Below are positions 11,590-20,576 of a DNA stretch of 64,000 bases, in pieces. The DNA comes from Actinomadura_E scrupuli. GTDB lineage: Bacteria; Actinomycetota; Actinomycetes; Streptosporangiales; Streptosporangiaceae. The position numbers were made by a program, and so were the translations under genes. Numbering within the stretch: position 1 is the first letter of the stretch; each line of letters opens with the position of its first letter. The DNA lies in NCBI RefSeq assembly GCF_050971785.1, contig NZ_JBPCCU010000002.1, forward strand, positions 1,386,853-1,450,852. The letters are read 5' to 3'. Below the pieces are notes generated by a model that did no database searches, was not told where the DNA came from, and was given only the letters and a program-made list of their open reading frames with translations.

Positions 11590-12093
11590 TCAGGTCCCCT
11601 GTCCTACGAGCACGACCGATCCTTTGAGGGCCGGATCGACGCGGAGCTTGGCGAGGGCCCGGCTGATCTGGCTGCGCACGGTCACCGGGGAGCACCCGAG
11701 GATGCCCGCGATCGTGGCGTGGTCCAGGTCGGCGAAGTAGCGCAGCACGACGGCCGCCCGTTCCCGCTTGCCCAGACGGTCCAGGGCCGTCCACAGCACG
11801 TCCCTGTCCTCGATGCCGTACGGGGTCTCGGCGGCGACCTCGGGCAGCCGGTCCGTGGGCGTCTCACCGTGCCAGCGCCGCCGCCACCAGGAGGCGTGGG
11901 TGTTGACCAGGATCCGGTAGACGTACGGATCCGGGTCGTCGCCGATGCGGCTCCACGCCAGCCACGCCTTGGTCAGGGCGGTCTGGACGAGATCCTCGGC
12001 CGTGGCCCAGTCCCGGCACAGCAGGTAGGCGGTCCGCAGGAGGCGTGATGACCGCCCCGCGGCGTACGTCCCGAACTCGGGCCGCTCCTGCAT
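11590..12093 (-). CDS. SigE-family RNA polymerase sigma factor
   Basis: 167-residue sigma-70-type (ECF-like, SigE family) factor. Region 2 is seen in LLRTAYLLCRDWATAEDLVQ and the following DPDPYVYRILVNTHASWWRRR segment; region 4 in LGKRERAAVVLRYFADLDHATIAGILGCSPVTVRSQISRAL, a helix-turn-helix for -35 recognition. AAGGAG lies five bases before the ATG. It follows the SWIM gene by 33 bp, so it may be read from the SNF2-SWIM transcript, and it is coupled to the downstream membrane protein. The target promoters are not deducible here. Confidence 0.85.
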   Translation of the reverse strand: MQERPEFGTYAAGRSSRLLRTAYLLCRDWATAEDLVQTALTKAWLAWSRIGDDPDPYVYRILVNTHASWWRRRWHGETPTDRLPEVAAETPYGIEDRDVLWTALDRLGKRERAAVVLRYFADLDHATIAGILGCSPVTVRSQISRALAKLRVDPALKGSVVLVGQGT

Positions 12094-12126
12094 GAGCTCT
12101 CCTTGCCCTCGCTGTCTCGAGGACTA

Positions 12127-12945
12127 CTACTCCTCAGGCCTCCTGGAGTGTTGCGCGAGTGCCTCGAATGCCGGGGCGAGGACGTCCGCCAGGTCTCGCC
12201 GGCGGACCTTGACGCCGGGCGGCTCGACCAGCCGGAGCAGCAGGCCGGGCGGCGCCGTCGGAGCCGGCGGCCGTTCCCGGAGCCGCGCCAGGCCGCTCGC
12301 CGGGGTCCAGAAATGCCCGGCCGTGAGCGGGACGTCCTCGACCGCGAGCGGATCCGGGGCCGCGATCGGCCGCCGGCGCAGGGCGGTCAGGAGCTGCTCC
12401 TTGGTGCGGCCGTGCCAGGCCAGGATGAGGAACGGATCGTCGTCGAACGCCTCCGCCAGCACGTAGAGGGCGGCGGCGGCGTGCTTGCAGGGATCGCCCC
12501 AGTCGGGGCAGCTGCACATCAGGTGCAGGTCGGCGGCCGATGCGGGGAAGAGCGGGACGCCGAACTCGCCGAACACCTCCTCGATCTCCGGCGGCATCTC
12601 CCCGGCCAGCAGCCGCGCCCGGAACACCGCCCGGGAGGCGAGCGCCGCCTCGAGGTCCGCCCAGCCGCTCTCGCCGATCGCGTCGAGGCCCAGGGTGACG
12701 CGGTACGGCTGGGCGCGCGAGCCCTGCACCTTGGCGGTCACCTCGAACGGCCGGACGCTCAGCTCCAGCACCTGCCCCTGCCTGGCGTACGCCCGGCCGC
12801 GCTGCAACCGGCCGGTGTCGGCGAAGGACTCCACCACGTCGATGAACCGCCGCGACCACCACTCGGCGCCGATCGAGCCGCGCTTGGTGCGGGCCTTGAT
12901 CCCGCCCTCGACCCGGATGGGCTTGGCCGGCTCGAAGAACGGCAT
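12127..12945 (-). CDS. SWIM zinc-finger protein associated with SNF2 helicase
   Basis: 272-residue protein with a SWIM zinc finger, seen as CSCPDWGDPCKHAAAALYVL (CxC...CxH) near residue 150. Its start codon shares one base with the stop of the SNF2 helicase gene (TGATG), so the proteins are made together. In bacteria such SWIM proteins regularly accompany SNF2 helicases of this class and probably help bind nucleic acid; the biological role is not established. Three in-frame stop triplets follow each other near the end of the gene. An upstream in-frame extension overlaps the helicase and is rejected. Confidence 0.85.
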   Translation of the reverse strand: MPFFEPAKPIRVEGGIKARTKRGSIGAEWWSRRFIDVVESFADTGRLQRGRAYARQGQVLELSVRPFEVTAKVQGSRAQPYRVTLGLDAIGESGWADLEAALASRAVFRARLLAGEMPPEIEEVFGEFGVPLFPASAADLHLMCSCPDWGDPCKHAAAALYVLAEAFDDDPFLILAWHGRTKEQLLTALRRRPIAAPDPLAVEDVPLTAGHFWTPASGLARLRERPPAPTAPPGLLLRLVEPPGVKVRRRDLADVLAPAFEALAQHSRRPEE

Positions 12946-15900
12946 CAGTCGCTCACCGCCTCGGCGCCCAGCCGGAACACGTCGCGCAGCTCCGCCACCG
13001 ACAGCTCGGTCAGCCAGCCTTCGCCGGTGCCGACGATCGACTCCGCCAGGGCCTTCTTGCGCTCGATCATCTCGTCGATCCGCTCCTCCATCGTGCCGAC
13101 GCAGATGAACTTGCGGACCTGGACGTTCCTGGTCTGGCCGATCCGGAAGGCCCGGTCGGTGGCCTGGTCCTCGACGGCGGGGTTCCACCACCGGTCGACG
13201 TGGATGACATGGTTGGCGGCGGTCAGGGTGAGGCCCGTGCCCGCCGCCTTGAGCGACAGCAGGAAGATCGACGGCTCGGTGTCACGCTGGAAGTGCTGGA
13301 CGAGCTCGTCGCGCCGTTTCTTCGGGGTGCCGCCGTGCAGCCAGAGCACCGGGCGGTCCAGCCGGCTCTCGAGATACGGCTGGAGCATCGAGCCGAACTC
13401 GGCGTACTGGGTGAACACCAGCGCCTTCTCGCCCTGGTCGAGGATCTCCGCGCAGATCTCCTCCAGGCGTTCGAGCTTGCCGGACCGCCCCGGCAGCCGC
13501 GAGCCGTCCTTGAGCAGGTGCGCGGGGTGGTTGCAGACCTGCTTGAGCTTGGCCATCGTGCCCAGCACCAGCCCGCGCCGCTCGGTGTCGTCCTTGCTCT
13601 CGGCGATCCGTGCCAGCATGTCGTCCACGGTGGCCTGGTAGAGCGAGGCCTGCTCGGGGGTCAGGTTGCAGAAGACCTTCATCTCCTGCTTCTCCGGCAG
13701 GTCGTCGATGATCGACTTGTCGGTCTTCAGCCGCCGCAGGATGAACGGCTGGGTGGCGCGCTTGAGCGCCGCGGCGGCCCGCTCGTCGCCCTGTGCCTCG
13801 ATGGGGACCGCGTAGCGCTCCCGGAAGGACTGGCGCGGGCCGAGCAGCCCCGGATTGGCGAACTCCATGATCGACCACAGCTCGGTGAGGTGGTTCTCCA
13901 CCGGGGTCCCGGTCAGCGCGAGCCTGCTCCGCGCCGGGATGGAGCGCACCGCCCTGGCCTGCCGGGTGCCGCTGTTCTTCAGTGCCTGGGCCTCGTCGCA
14001 CAGCACCCGCGCCCATGGGATCCGCCGCAGCATCGCGGCGTCCCGCAGCGCGGTGCCGTACGTGGTCAGCACGAGATCGGCCCGCCCGGCGGCCTCGACC
14101 AGGTCGTCGTCGCGGTGCCGGCCCGTGCCGTGGTGGACGTAGACCCGCAGCTTCGGCGCGAACCGGGCGGTCTCCCGCTGCCAGTTGCCCACCAGGGACA
14201 TCGGCAGGACGGCCAGTGTCGGGCCGGGATCGTCGCCGGCGGCCCGCTCGTGCACCATCAGTGCCAGCGCGGTGATCGTCTTGCCCAGGCCCATGTCGTC
14301 CGCGAGCAGGGCGCCGAGCCCGAGCCCGTCCATGAAGGTCAGCCAGGCCAGGCCGCGTTCCTGGTACGGCCGTAGCTCCGCCTCGATGCCCTCCGGGGTG
14401 GTCATGGCCTCCAGCCGGCGGTCGGCCTCGCCGGAGAGCAGGTCCCCGAGAGCGCCGTCGGCGTCGACGGCCAGCAGCGGGAGGGACTCGTCTCCGGCGT
14501 GCAGGGTGGCCCGCATCGCCTCGGCGGCGGACATCCGGCCGGTCCGCGGGTGCCGCATGAACTCCAGGGCGGCTGCGAGCTGCTCGTCGTCGAGCTCCAC
14601 CCACTGCCCGCGCAGCCGTACCAGCGGGGCCTTGAGCCGGGCCAGCTCGGCCAGCTCCTCCTCGTCGATGGAGTCGCCGCCGATCGCCAGGTCCCAGCGG
14701 AACTCCACCAGGGAGTCCAGGCCGAACCCGGAGGAGACGGCCGCGCCCGGATCGGGCTCGTCCTCGGCGCGGGTGGTGAGTTTCAGGCCCAGGGCGGCCT
14801 TGCCCGCCCACTGCGGCAGCAGCACCCCGAAGCCCGCCGCGGCCAGCATGGGCGCCGCCTGGCGCAGGAACCGGAAGGCCCCCGCGGTGTCGAGCACGAC
14901 CTCGTACGGCACGGCGGTGTCCAGTGCGGGCGCGAGGTCCGGGAACAACCGCAGCGCACGGCCCAGCCCGGTCAGCAGGGTCTCCTCCGCCCCGGCGACC
15001 GAGGCGGCCTCGCCCGCCCAGACCGAGGCGGCCGGGACCAGCAGGCTGAGATCCTCGGTGCCCTGCAGTGCGAACTCGACCCGCCAGGTCTCCTCCGGCG
15101 GCTCGCCCGCGGGCTCCTCGAACGGCTCCCCGGGAGGCGGCGGCTCGTGCGCCGGATCGGCGTCCGGGACGGCGCGCGGCTCGGTCAACCGGAAGCAGAC
15201 GCGCAGCGGCCCGGACGGGCGCCGGGCGGCCCTGGCCCAGGCGTCGAGCTCCGCGGTCAGCGACTCGGGATCGTCGCCCGGCTCCCGGACGACCACCGGG
15301 TCGGGCCCGGTCAGCGCCGCCACCCAGCGCTCGGCCAGGGGGAGCCGGTCCGGCACCCGGCCCTTGCGCACCGGCAGCAGCGGATGCGGCACGACACCGC
15401 GCACGGCGGTGTCGGCCAGCCCGTCCAGCGCCTCCCGCAGCACCTGGCCCGCGGGCTGCCCGCCGTCGGCGGCCCGGCAGGCGGGCGGCATCGCCAGCGC
15501 GAGCGTGCGGAACCGCTTGGGGTCGTCCATCACCGGGCGCCAGCGGGCGATGAGATCGCCGTCCTCGCGCAGCAGCGCCGGCAGCACCTGCCCCCGCTCG
15601 ACCAGGTCCAGGGCCTCCGCGCCGACCAGACCCAGGAAGCGCAGGTCGGTGCCCGGCACGACGTCGGCGGCCTCCTCGGCGGCCTGCAGCAGTGCCATCG
15701 CGGGGAACGGCTCCAGGGCCAGCGCGGGCACCAGCCACGGGCGCAGCTCCGGCTCGCCCTCGAACGGCTCCGAGCCCAGCTCCGGCGACGGCAGCGGACG
15801 GGCCGGGCCGCTGGGCGGCAGCATGGTCGGCAGCGACATGGTCAGCTCGATGCGCACCGCGTCGCGCACCAGCGGGCCGTAGGAGCACGCGCCGAAGTCG

Positions 15901-16034
15901 TTGGTGGCGTACGGATGGGGAGGGACACCGCCGGCGCGCCGGGGCCGGGCCGCCGTCGCGGCGCCGGGCGGGCCGGAGCGCTCGGCCCACAGGCACAGCG
16001 CGCCACCGTGCCAGGTGGCGTGCGCGACGAGCAT
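12945..16034 (-). CDS. SNF2-family DEAD/DEAH-box helicase
   Basis: 1029-residue bacterial SNF2 ATPase. The first ~500 residues are the family-specific accessory region with few known motifs. The motor has motif I LLADDMGLGKTITALAL, motif II DEAQ in VLCDEAQALKN, motif III ALTGTPVENHLTELW, and the C-terminal lobe LVFTQYAEFGSML, KAAGTGLTLTAANHVIHVDR WWNP and ATDRAFRIGQ (motif VI). These enzymes are double-stranded DNA translocases remodelling protein-DNA complexes; some have been tied to phage defence or transcription recycling, but nothing here decides. First gene of a SNF2-SWIM-sigma-membrane protein series. The ATG is preceded by GGGGGA. Confidence 0.88.
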   Translation of the reverse strand: MLVAHATWHGGALCLWAERSGPPGAATAARPRRAGGVPPHPYATNDFGACSYGPLVRDAVRIELTMSLPTMLPPSGPARPLPSPELGSEPFEGEPELRPWLVPALALEPFPAMALLQAAEEAADVVPGTDLRFLGLVGAEALDLVERGQVLPALLREDGDLIARWRPVMDDPKRFRTLALAMPPACRAADGGQPAGQVLREALDGLADTAVRGVVPHPLLPVRKGRVPDRLPLAERWVAALTGPDPVVVREPGDDPESLTAELDAWARAARRPSGPLRVCFRLTEPRAVPDADPAHEPPPPGEPFEEPAGEPPEETWRVEFALQGTEDLSLLVPAASVWAGEAASVAGAEETLLTGLGRALRLFPDLAPALDTAVPYEVVLDTAGAFRFLRQAAPMLAAAGFGVLLPQWAGKAALGLKLTTRAEDEPDPGAAVSSGFGLDSLVEFRWDLAIGGDSIDEEELAELARLKAPLVRLRGQWVELDDEQLAAALEFMRHPRTGRMSAAEAMRATLHAGDESLPLLAVDADGALGDLLSGEADRRLEAMTTPEGIEAELRPYQERGLAWLTFMDGLGLGALLADDMGLGKTITALALMVHERAAGDDPGPTLAVLPMSLVGNWQRETARFAPKLRVYVHHGTGRHRDDDLVEAAGRADLVLTTYGTALRDAAMLRRIPWARVLCDEAQALKNSGTRQARAVRSIPARSRLALTGTPVENHLTELWSIMEFANPGLLGPRQSFRERYAVPIEAQGDERAAAALKRATQPFILRRLKTDKSIIDDLPEKQEMKVFCNLTPEQASLYQATVDDMLARIAESKDDTERRGLVLGTMAKLKQVCNHPAHLLKDGSRLPGRSGKLERLEEICAEILDQGEKALVFTQYAEFGSMLQPYLESRLDRPVLWLHGGTPKKRRDELVQHFQRDTEPSIFLLSLKAAGTGLTLTAANHVIHVDRWWNPAVEDQATDRAFRIGQTRNVQVRKFICVGTMEERIDEMIERKKALAESIVGTGEGWLTELSVAELRDVFRLGAEAVSD

Positions 16035-16148
16035 GGTGCGGTCCCCCGGGACGACGGTGCGGCTCAGGGGACCGAAGTTACCAGCGGGCCCCGACGACCC
16101 GGCTCACTCCGCTGTTCCGGGTGATTTCGATCCGTCCGGGCGGCTCGC

Positions 16149-16154
16149 TAGGCT
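16149..16154 (+). promoter_or_regulatory. -10 element of the enoyl-CoA hydratase gene
   Basis: TAGGCT about 30 nt before the start codon, leaving a short leader that contains the GAGGAG ribosome-binding site. Confidence 0.4.
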
Positions 16155-16185
16155 CGCCTCATTCCATGGTGATGAGGAGACGTTC

Positions 16186-16965
16186 ATGGCTGAGTTCGTA
16201 CGGGTCGAGATCGAGGACGGTGTCGCCACCATCCGGCTGGACCGGCCCAAGCTGAACGCTCTCAACGCCCGGATGCAGGACGAGCTGACGGCCGCCGCCG
16301 CGCAGGTGACCGGTGACGACGACGTCCGGGCGGTCATCCTCTACGGCGGAGAGCGGGTCTTCGCGGCCGGGGCGGACATCAAGGAGATGGCGGAGATGTC
16401 CTTCGAGGAGATGTCCGTGCACTCGGCCCGGCTCCAGAAGTTCACCACGGCGCTGGCGGCGATCCCCAAGCCGGTCATCGCGGCCATCACCGGCTACGCC
16501 CTCGGCGGAGGGCTGGAGGTCGCTCTCACCGCGGACTTCCGGGTGGCGGGGGAGGGCGCCAAGGTCGGCCAGCCGGAGATCCAGCTCGGCATCATCCCGG
16601 GCGCGGGCGGCACCCAGCGGCTGACCCGGCTCATCGGGTCGTCCCGGGCCAAGGACCTCATCTTCTCCGGCCGCCATCTCACCGCGGCCGAGGCGGAGCG
16701 GATCGGCCTGGTCGACAGGGTCGTCCCGGACGCCGACGTCTACACCGTCGCCATGGCGTGGGCGGCGAGCTTCGTGAGCGGCCCGGCCCTGGCGCTGCGC
16801 GCGGCCAAGCAGGCCATCGACGCCGGGCTGGAGGCCGGGCTGGCGGACGCCCTGGAGACCGAGCGCGCGCACTTCGCCGGCCTGTTCGCCACCGAGGACC
16901 AGAAGCTGGGCATGAAGAGCTTCCTCGAGGAGGGGCCCGGCAAGGCGAAGTTCATCGGCCGCTGA
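16186..16965 (+). CDS. Enoyl-CoA hydratase/isomerase family protein
   Basis: 259-residue crotonase-fold protein hydrating enoyl-CoA in fatty acid beta-oxidation or a related pathway. RVFAAGADIKEMAEM forms the first half of the oxyanion hole and CoA pocket; GYALGGGLEVAL the second; GQPEIQLGIIPGAGGTQRL carries the usual catalytic-Glu region. The ATG has GAGGAG eight bases upstream; an in-frame open extension further 5' runs into the divergent helicase promoter and is rejected. The next gene, an SDR oxidoreductase, follows after 31 bp but has its own leaderless-type promoter. Confidence 0.9.
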   Translation: MAEFVRVEIEDGVATIRLDRPKLNALNARMQDELTAAAAQVTGDDDVRAVILYGGERVFAAGADIKEMAEMSFEEMSVHSARLQKFTTALAAIPKPVIAAITGYALGGGLEVALTADFRVAGEGAKVGQPEIQLGIIPGAGGTQRLTRLIGSSRAKDLIFSGRHLTAAEAERIGLVDRVVPDADVYTVAMAWAASFVSGPALALRAAKQAIDAGLEAGLADALETERAHFAGLFATEDQKLGMKSFLEEGPGKAKFIGR

Positions 16966-16983
16966 CGCCCTTGCCGCGGCCGA

Positions 16984-16989
16984 TAGCAT
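16984..16989 (+). promoter_or_regulatory. Leaderless -10 (TAGCAT) of the SDR gene
   Basis: TAGCAT lies seven bases before the ATG with no Shine-Dalgarno sequence, the arrangement expected for a leaderless mRNA. Confidence 0.45.
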
Positions 16990-16996
16990 CGCCGCC

Positions 16997-17764
16997 ATGC
17001 GGCAGACGTATCGAAGCGCCCTGGTGACCGGTGCCTCCAGTGGCATCGGGGAGAGCATGGCCCGGACCCTCGCGGACCGGGGCTGTGACCTGGTGCTCGT
17101 CGCCCGGCGCGAGGAACTGCTCGACGGTCTCGCCGACGACCTGCGCGGCACCCGCAAGGTCGGCGTCGAGGTGCTGGCCGCCGATCTCACCGACCCTGCG
17201 CAACTGGCCCGGGTCGAGGAGCGGCTGCGCGCGGAGCCGGTGGACCTGCTGGTGAACAACGCCGGATACGGTGCCTTCGGCGCGTTCGCCGGGATCCCCC
17301 TGGACGATCAGCTCAAGGAGATCGACCTCAACGTCACGGCGCTGGTACGGCTGTCGTACGCGGCGCTTCCGGGCATGATCGAGCGGGGCCGCGGCGGGGT
17401 GCTCAACGTGGCCTCGGTCGCCGGGTTCGCCCCCTCGCCGGGGAGCGCGACCTATGGGGCCACCAAGGCCTTCGTGGCGTCGTTCAGCGAGAGCCTGCAC
17501 GCCGAGGTGCGCGACGCCGGGGTGACCGTGACCGCGCTGTGCCCGGGCTTCACCCGCACGGACGAGGACACGGCGGCCGGCCTGCTCTGGCTGCGCCGTG
17601 ACGACGTGGCCCGGGCGGGCCTCGACGCGGTCGGCGCCGGGCGGGCACAGTGCGTTCCGGGGATGCGCTACAAGGCGGTCATGCCGGCGTTGAAGCTGGT
17701 CCCGCGCCCGCTGGTGCGCTCGGCCGTCAAGCGGATGTGGCGGCAGGCGGCGGACTCGCACTAG
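16997..17764 (+). CDS. SDR family NAD(P)-dependent oxidoreductase
   Basis: 255-residue classical short-chain dehydrogenase. TGASSGIGESMA is the nucleotide-binding glycine motif, LLVNNAGYG the NNAG motif, NVASVAGF the catalytic Ser region and YGATK the catalytic Tyr-Lys. It resembles the DltE/YqjQ-like group by its ALCPGFTRTD segment, but the substrate is unknown. It may act on lipid intermediates given its neighbours (enoyl-CoA hydratase, acyl-ACP desaturase); that is inference. The start is supported by the leaderless promoter spacing. Confidence 0.85.
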   Translation: MRQTYRSALVTGASSGIGESMARTLADRGCDLVLVARREELLDGLADDLRGTRKVGVEVLAADLTDPAQLARVEERLRAEPVDLLVNNAGYGAFGAFAGIPLDDQLKEIDLNVTALVRLSYAALPGMIERGRGGVLNVASVAGFAPSPGSATYGATKAFVASFSESLHAEVRDAGVTVTALCPGFTRTDEDTAAGLLWLRRDDVARAGLDAVGAGRAQCVPGMRYKAVMPALKLVPRPLVRSAVKRMWRQAADSH

Positions 17765-17820
17765 GGCTCACGGCCGGACCCGCAGGTCGGTCCGGGAGGC
17801 TTGTCAAGACGCTCTGCTCC

Positions 17821-17855
17821 AACCTACGCTTGCGTAAGTTGTATGTAACACAACT
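17821..17855. promoter_or_regulatory. Candidate operator/promoter for the acyl-ACP desaturase
   Basis: An AT-rich island in a GC-rich gap. It holds an imperfect 20-bp dyad AACCTACGCTTGCGTAAGTT (core TACGC-TT-GCGTA) and overlapping it a second perfect inverted repeat AGTTGT-7-ACAACT. The site is 120-150 bp before the desaturase start. TetR-type regulators of unsaturated fatty acid genes bind sites of this general kind (for example DesT in Pseudomonas, whose sites contain ACGCTTGT); the link is by resemblance only. Confidence 0.45.
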
Positions 17856-17972
17856 ATCACTCGCGCCGCTCATCGGGCACTCTGACTCAGAGGGCGTGAT
17901 CCGTGTGCCGCCGACGGGGACGGCGGGCACCTCTGCACAGTTGTTCGCCAGACATTGAATGAAGGGTCAGGT

Positions 17973-18923
17973 ATGCCTCTCACTTCCGGTCCGAAGACCC
18001 AGAAAGAGCTGCTCCTGGAGCTGGAGCCGGTCGTCGAGAAAGAGGTCAACCGTCATCTGACGATGGCCAAGGAGTGGTTCCCGCACGAGTACGTGCCCTA
18101 CAGCCAGGGGCGGACGTACGCGGGGGTGCTGGACGGCGAGGGCTGGGAGCCCGGGGACTCCAAGGTCGCGCCCGAGTCCCGGGACGCTCTGCTGGTCAAC
18201 CTGCTGACCGAGGACAACCTGCCCGGCTACCACGCGGCCATCGCCCGCATCATGGGCAAGGATGGCGCCTGGGGCTTCTGGGTGAACCGATGGACGGCCG
18301 AGGAGAACCGGCACGGCATCGTGATCCGGGACTACCTCACCGTCACCCGCGCCATCGACCCGTACACCCTCGAGCGCGCTCGCATGAAGCACATGCAGGG
18401 CGGCTACGAGCCCGACCACGGGGACAGCCTGCTGCACGGCGTCGCCTACGTCGCGTTCCAGGAGCTGGCGACCCGGGTGTCGCACCGCAACACCGGCAAG
18501 GCCTCCGGCGACCCGCTGTGCGAGCAGATGATGGCCCGGGTGGCGGCCGACGAGAACCTGCACATGCTCTTCTACCGCAACGTGATCGGCACCGCCTTCC
18601 AGATCAGCCCGAACGAGTGCATGCGCGCCTGCACCGACGTGGTGAAGAACTTCCAGATGCCCGGCTACACGATCGACAACTTCCTGCGCAAGTCGGTCAG
18701 CATCGCCAACGCCGGCATCTACGACCTGCGGCAGCACCACGACGACGTGCTCGCGCCGATCCTGCGGCAGTGGGGCGTGTTCGAGCTCGAGGGCCTGAGC
18801 GACGAGGGCGAGAAGGCGCGGCAGGAGCTCAGCGAGTTCATGGACGGGCTGGACGCCGCCGCCAAGAAGTTCGAGGAGCGCCGGGAGGCCCGCCGCGCAC
18901 GGCAGGCCGCGCGCCAGGCGTAG
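17973..18923 (+). CDS. Acyl-ACP desaturase (DesA-like, diiron)
   Basis: 316-residue soluble fatty acid desaturase of the plant/actinobacterial acyl-ACP type (FA_desaturase_2). The two iron-binding EExxH-type motifs are visible as AEENRHGIVIRDYL near residue 110 and ADENLHMLFYRN near residue 195. It introduces a double bond in acyl-ACP using O2 and ferredoxin. The ATG has GAAGGG six bases upstream; an in-frame TTG six codons earlier is less likely. The gene is preceded by a possible TetR-type operator and followed by a strong hairpin. Confidence 0.9.
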   Translation: MPLTSGPKTQKELLLELEPVVEKEVNRHLTMAKEWFPHEYVPYSQGRTYAGVLDGEGWEPGDSKVAPESRDALLVNLLTEDNLPGYHAAIARIMGKDGAWGFWVNRWTAEENRHGIVIRDYLTVTRAIDPYTLERARMKHMQGGYEPDHGDSLLHGVAYVAFQELATRVSHRNTGKASGDPLCEQMMARVAADENLHMLFYRNVIGTAFQISPNECMRACTDVVKNFQMPGYTIDNFLRKSVSIANAGIYDLRQHHDDVLAPILRQWGVFELEGLSDEGEKARQELSEFMDGLDAAAKKFEERREARRARQAARQA

Positions 18924-18939
18924 CCGCCCGCGGAGCTCT

Positions 18940-18972
18940 CCGGGAGCCGGCGGTCACCTCGCCGGCTCCCGG
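18940..18972. terminator. Strong hairpin after the desaturase gene
   Basis: Perfect 13-bp stem CCGGGAGCCGGCG / CGCCGGCTCCCGG with a 7-nt loop, 16 bp after the desaturase stop. No U-tract follows, as is usual for actinobacterial terminators. Confidence 0.7.
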
Positions 18973-19006
18973 CGACATATCGCCATCTCCCTGGCATCCT
19001 CGGCGC

Positions 19007-19726
19007 ATGACGACCTCGGAGGCCAAGCGGGCGGCCGCGGCCAAGGTGCTGCGGAGATACTCCAGCGGACGGCGTCTGCTGACCGGCTACGCGGTGAGCA
19101 CCGCCGTGCTGCTGGGCCTGCTGGTCGCCCGGGATCACGACCGGCTCGATCTGGTCAAGGCCGCGGCGCTCCTGCTGTCCGGCGGTGCCGCGCTGCTCGT
19201 GCTGGTCAGCCTCCGCAACGGCTGGGCCGGCGACGCGCTGGCGAAATGGCGGTCGGACCTGGTCGGACCCGAAGAGCTGGCGGGTGACCGGCGGCTCGGT
19301 GGCACCGGCGCCTATGCCTACCTGACGGCCCTGCTCACCGTGGCCGCCGCCGGTCTGCTGACGCAGGCGGCCTGGGCGGAGCTGCGGGCGAACGCGGACG
19401 GTACCGCCCGCATCCAGCACTGTCACACCACCCGGGCCCGTGTCGGTCACAGCACGACGTGCTACGGGACCTGGATCGTGGCCGGCCGGACCTACTCCGG
19501 GCCGCTGCCGGGGGTGAAGAGCGGTATCGGCTCGACGGTGAACATCCGCTACGACCCGGACGACCCCACGGCGCTCGGCGGCCGGTCGCTGAAGTTCCCG
19601 ATCGGCTTCTTCCTCGTCACGGGGGCGGCCACCGGCGTCCTCACCTGGCGATGGACCACCGCCCGGGATCCCTACATCGCCGAGGTCACCATGATCGCCA
19701 AGAGGCGCGTCCGCGAACCCGGATGA
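19007..19726 (+). CDS. DUF3592-like membrane protein
   Basis: 239-residue membrane protein with no assigned function. Hydrophobic spans at about 26-44, 51-66, 102-120 and 198-214. Between the third and fourth span an extracytoplasmic part contains two cysteines (QHCHTTR... TTCYGTW) and ends with GSTVNIRYDPDDPTAL, the pattern of DUF3592-like domains. The sense of the start is set by the ATG closest to the hairpin terminator; no ribosome-binding site is visible and CATCCT six bases upstream may be a weak leaderless -10. It ends 43 bp before the kinase array. Confidence 0.6.
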   Translation: MTTSEAKRAAAAKVLRRYSSGRRLLTGYAVSTAVLLGLLVARDHDRLDLVKAAALLLSGGAALLVLVSLRNGWAGDALAKWRSDLVGPEELAGDRRLGGTGAYAYLTALLTVAAAGLLTQAAWAELRANADGTARIQHCHTTRARVGHSTTCYGTWIVAGRTYSGPLPGVKSGIGSTVNIRYDPDDPTALGGRSLKFPIGFFLVTGAATGVLTWRWTTARDPYIAEVTMIAKRRVREPG

Positions 19727-19769
19727 GGCGAGCCGGAACCTTCCTCCACTTCGTGGCGTCCAAGAGAGC

Positions 19770-20576
19770 ATGGAAAGACTGGGGGAGTACCGCCTGGTGG
19801 AGCGGATCGGCGGGGGCACCACGGCGGTGGTCCACTGCGCGGTGGACGGCCAGGGACGCACGGTCGCGCTGAAGGAGCTGCGCCCCGAGTACTCCTCCGA
19901 TCCGGACGCCCGCCGCCGGCTGGCCAGGGAGATGGTCGCGCAGGGCAAGGTGCGCAGCCCCTACGTCGCCCGCCTGATCGACGGCGACGTGCGCGGCGAG
20001 CGGCCGTACGCGGTGACGCAGTACGCGCCGGGCACGACGCTGGCCGACCTCATCGCCTCGTACGGCCCGCTGCGCGGCGCGCCGTTGCTGCGCTTCGCCC
20101 TGCAGTTCGCCGAGGGGACGGCGGCCGTCCACGAGGCCGGGGTCGTGCACCGCGACCTGGCCCCCGGCAACGTCATGGTGCTCGGCGGCTCGCCGCTCAT
20201 CATCGACTTCGGCATCGCGCACGACGTGGCCGCCGCGCACGCCACCCGGCCGGGGATGCTGATCGGTACCCCGGCGTATCTCGCCCCCGAGCTGATCGAG
20301 GGCGAGCCGGTGGGTCCGGCCGCCGACGTCTTCTCCTGGGCCGCCACCCTGGCCTATGCCGCCTCCGGCCGGCCGCCCTTCGGGACCGGCTCGCTGCACT
20401 CGGTGTGCTTCCGCATCCTGCTCGGGTCCGCCGACCTGGAGGGGATCTCCGAGCCGCTCGCCTCGCTGCTGCGGCTCGCGCTGCGACGCGATCCCGAGAC
20501 CCGTCCGCCGGCCCAGTGGTTCGCCAACGGCCTCCGGCACTGGTGCGGAGATCCAGCACCGGTCGCGGCCGGATGA
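19770..20576 (+). CDS. Serine/threonine protein kinase, kinase domain only
   Basis: 268-residue Hanks-type kinase without membrane span. The Gly loop is IGGGTTAVV, the ATP Lys is in VALKEL (K35), the catalytic loop is HRDLAPGN (D129), then DFGIA (D146) and GTPAYLAPE. The usual HRDLKPxN lysine is replaced by alanine; this variant occurs in other actinobacterial kinases, so I do not call it dead. It is the shortest of three tandem kinases and lacks the Pro-rich linker and membrane module of the two downstream paralogs. Substrates unknown. Confidence 0.85.
   Translation: MERLGEYRLVERIGGGTTAVVHCAVDGQGRTVALKELRPEYSSDPDARRRLAREMVAQGKVRSPYVARLIDGDVRGERPYAVTQYAPGTTLADLIASYGPLRGAPLLRFALQFAEGTAAVHEAGVVHRDLAPGNVMVLGGSPLIIDFGIAHDVAAAHATRPGMLIGTPAYLAPELIEGEPVGPAADVFSWAATLAYAASGRPPFGTGSLHSVCFRILLGSADLEGISEPLASLLRLALRRDPETRPPAQWFANGLRHWCGDPAPVAAG

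Noticed and set aside
19770..20576. Calling the first kinase a pseudokinase because of HRDLA
   Set aside because: ATP Lys, catalytic Asp and DFG are intact, and the K-to-A variant appears in other actinobacterial kinases.
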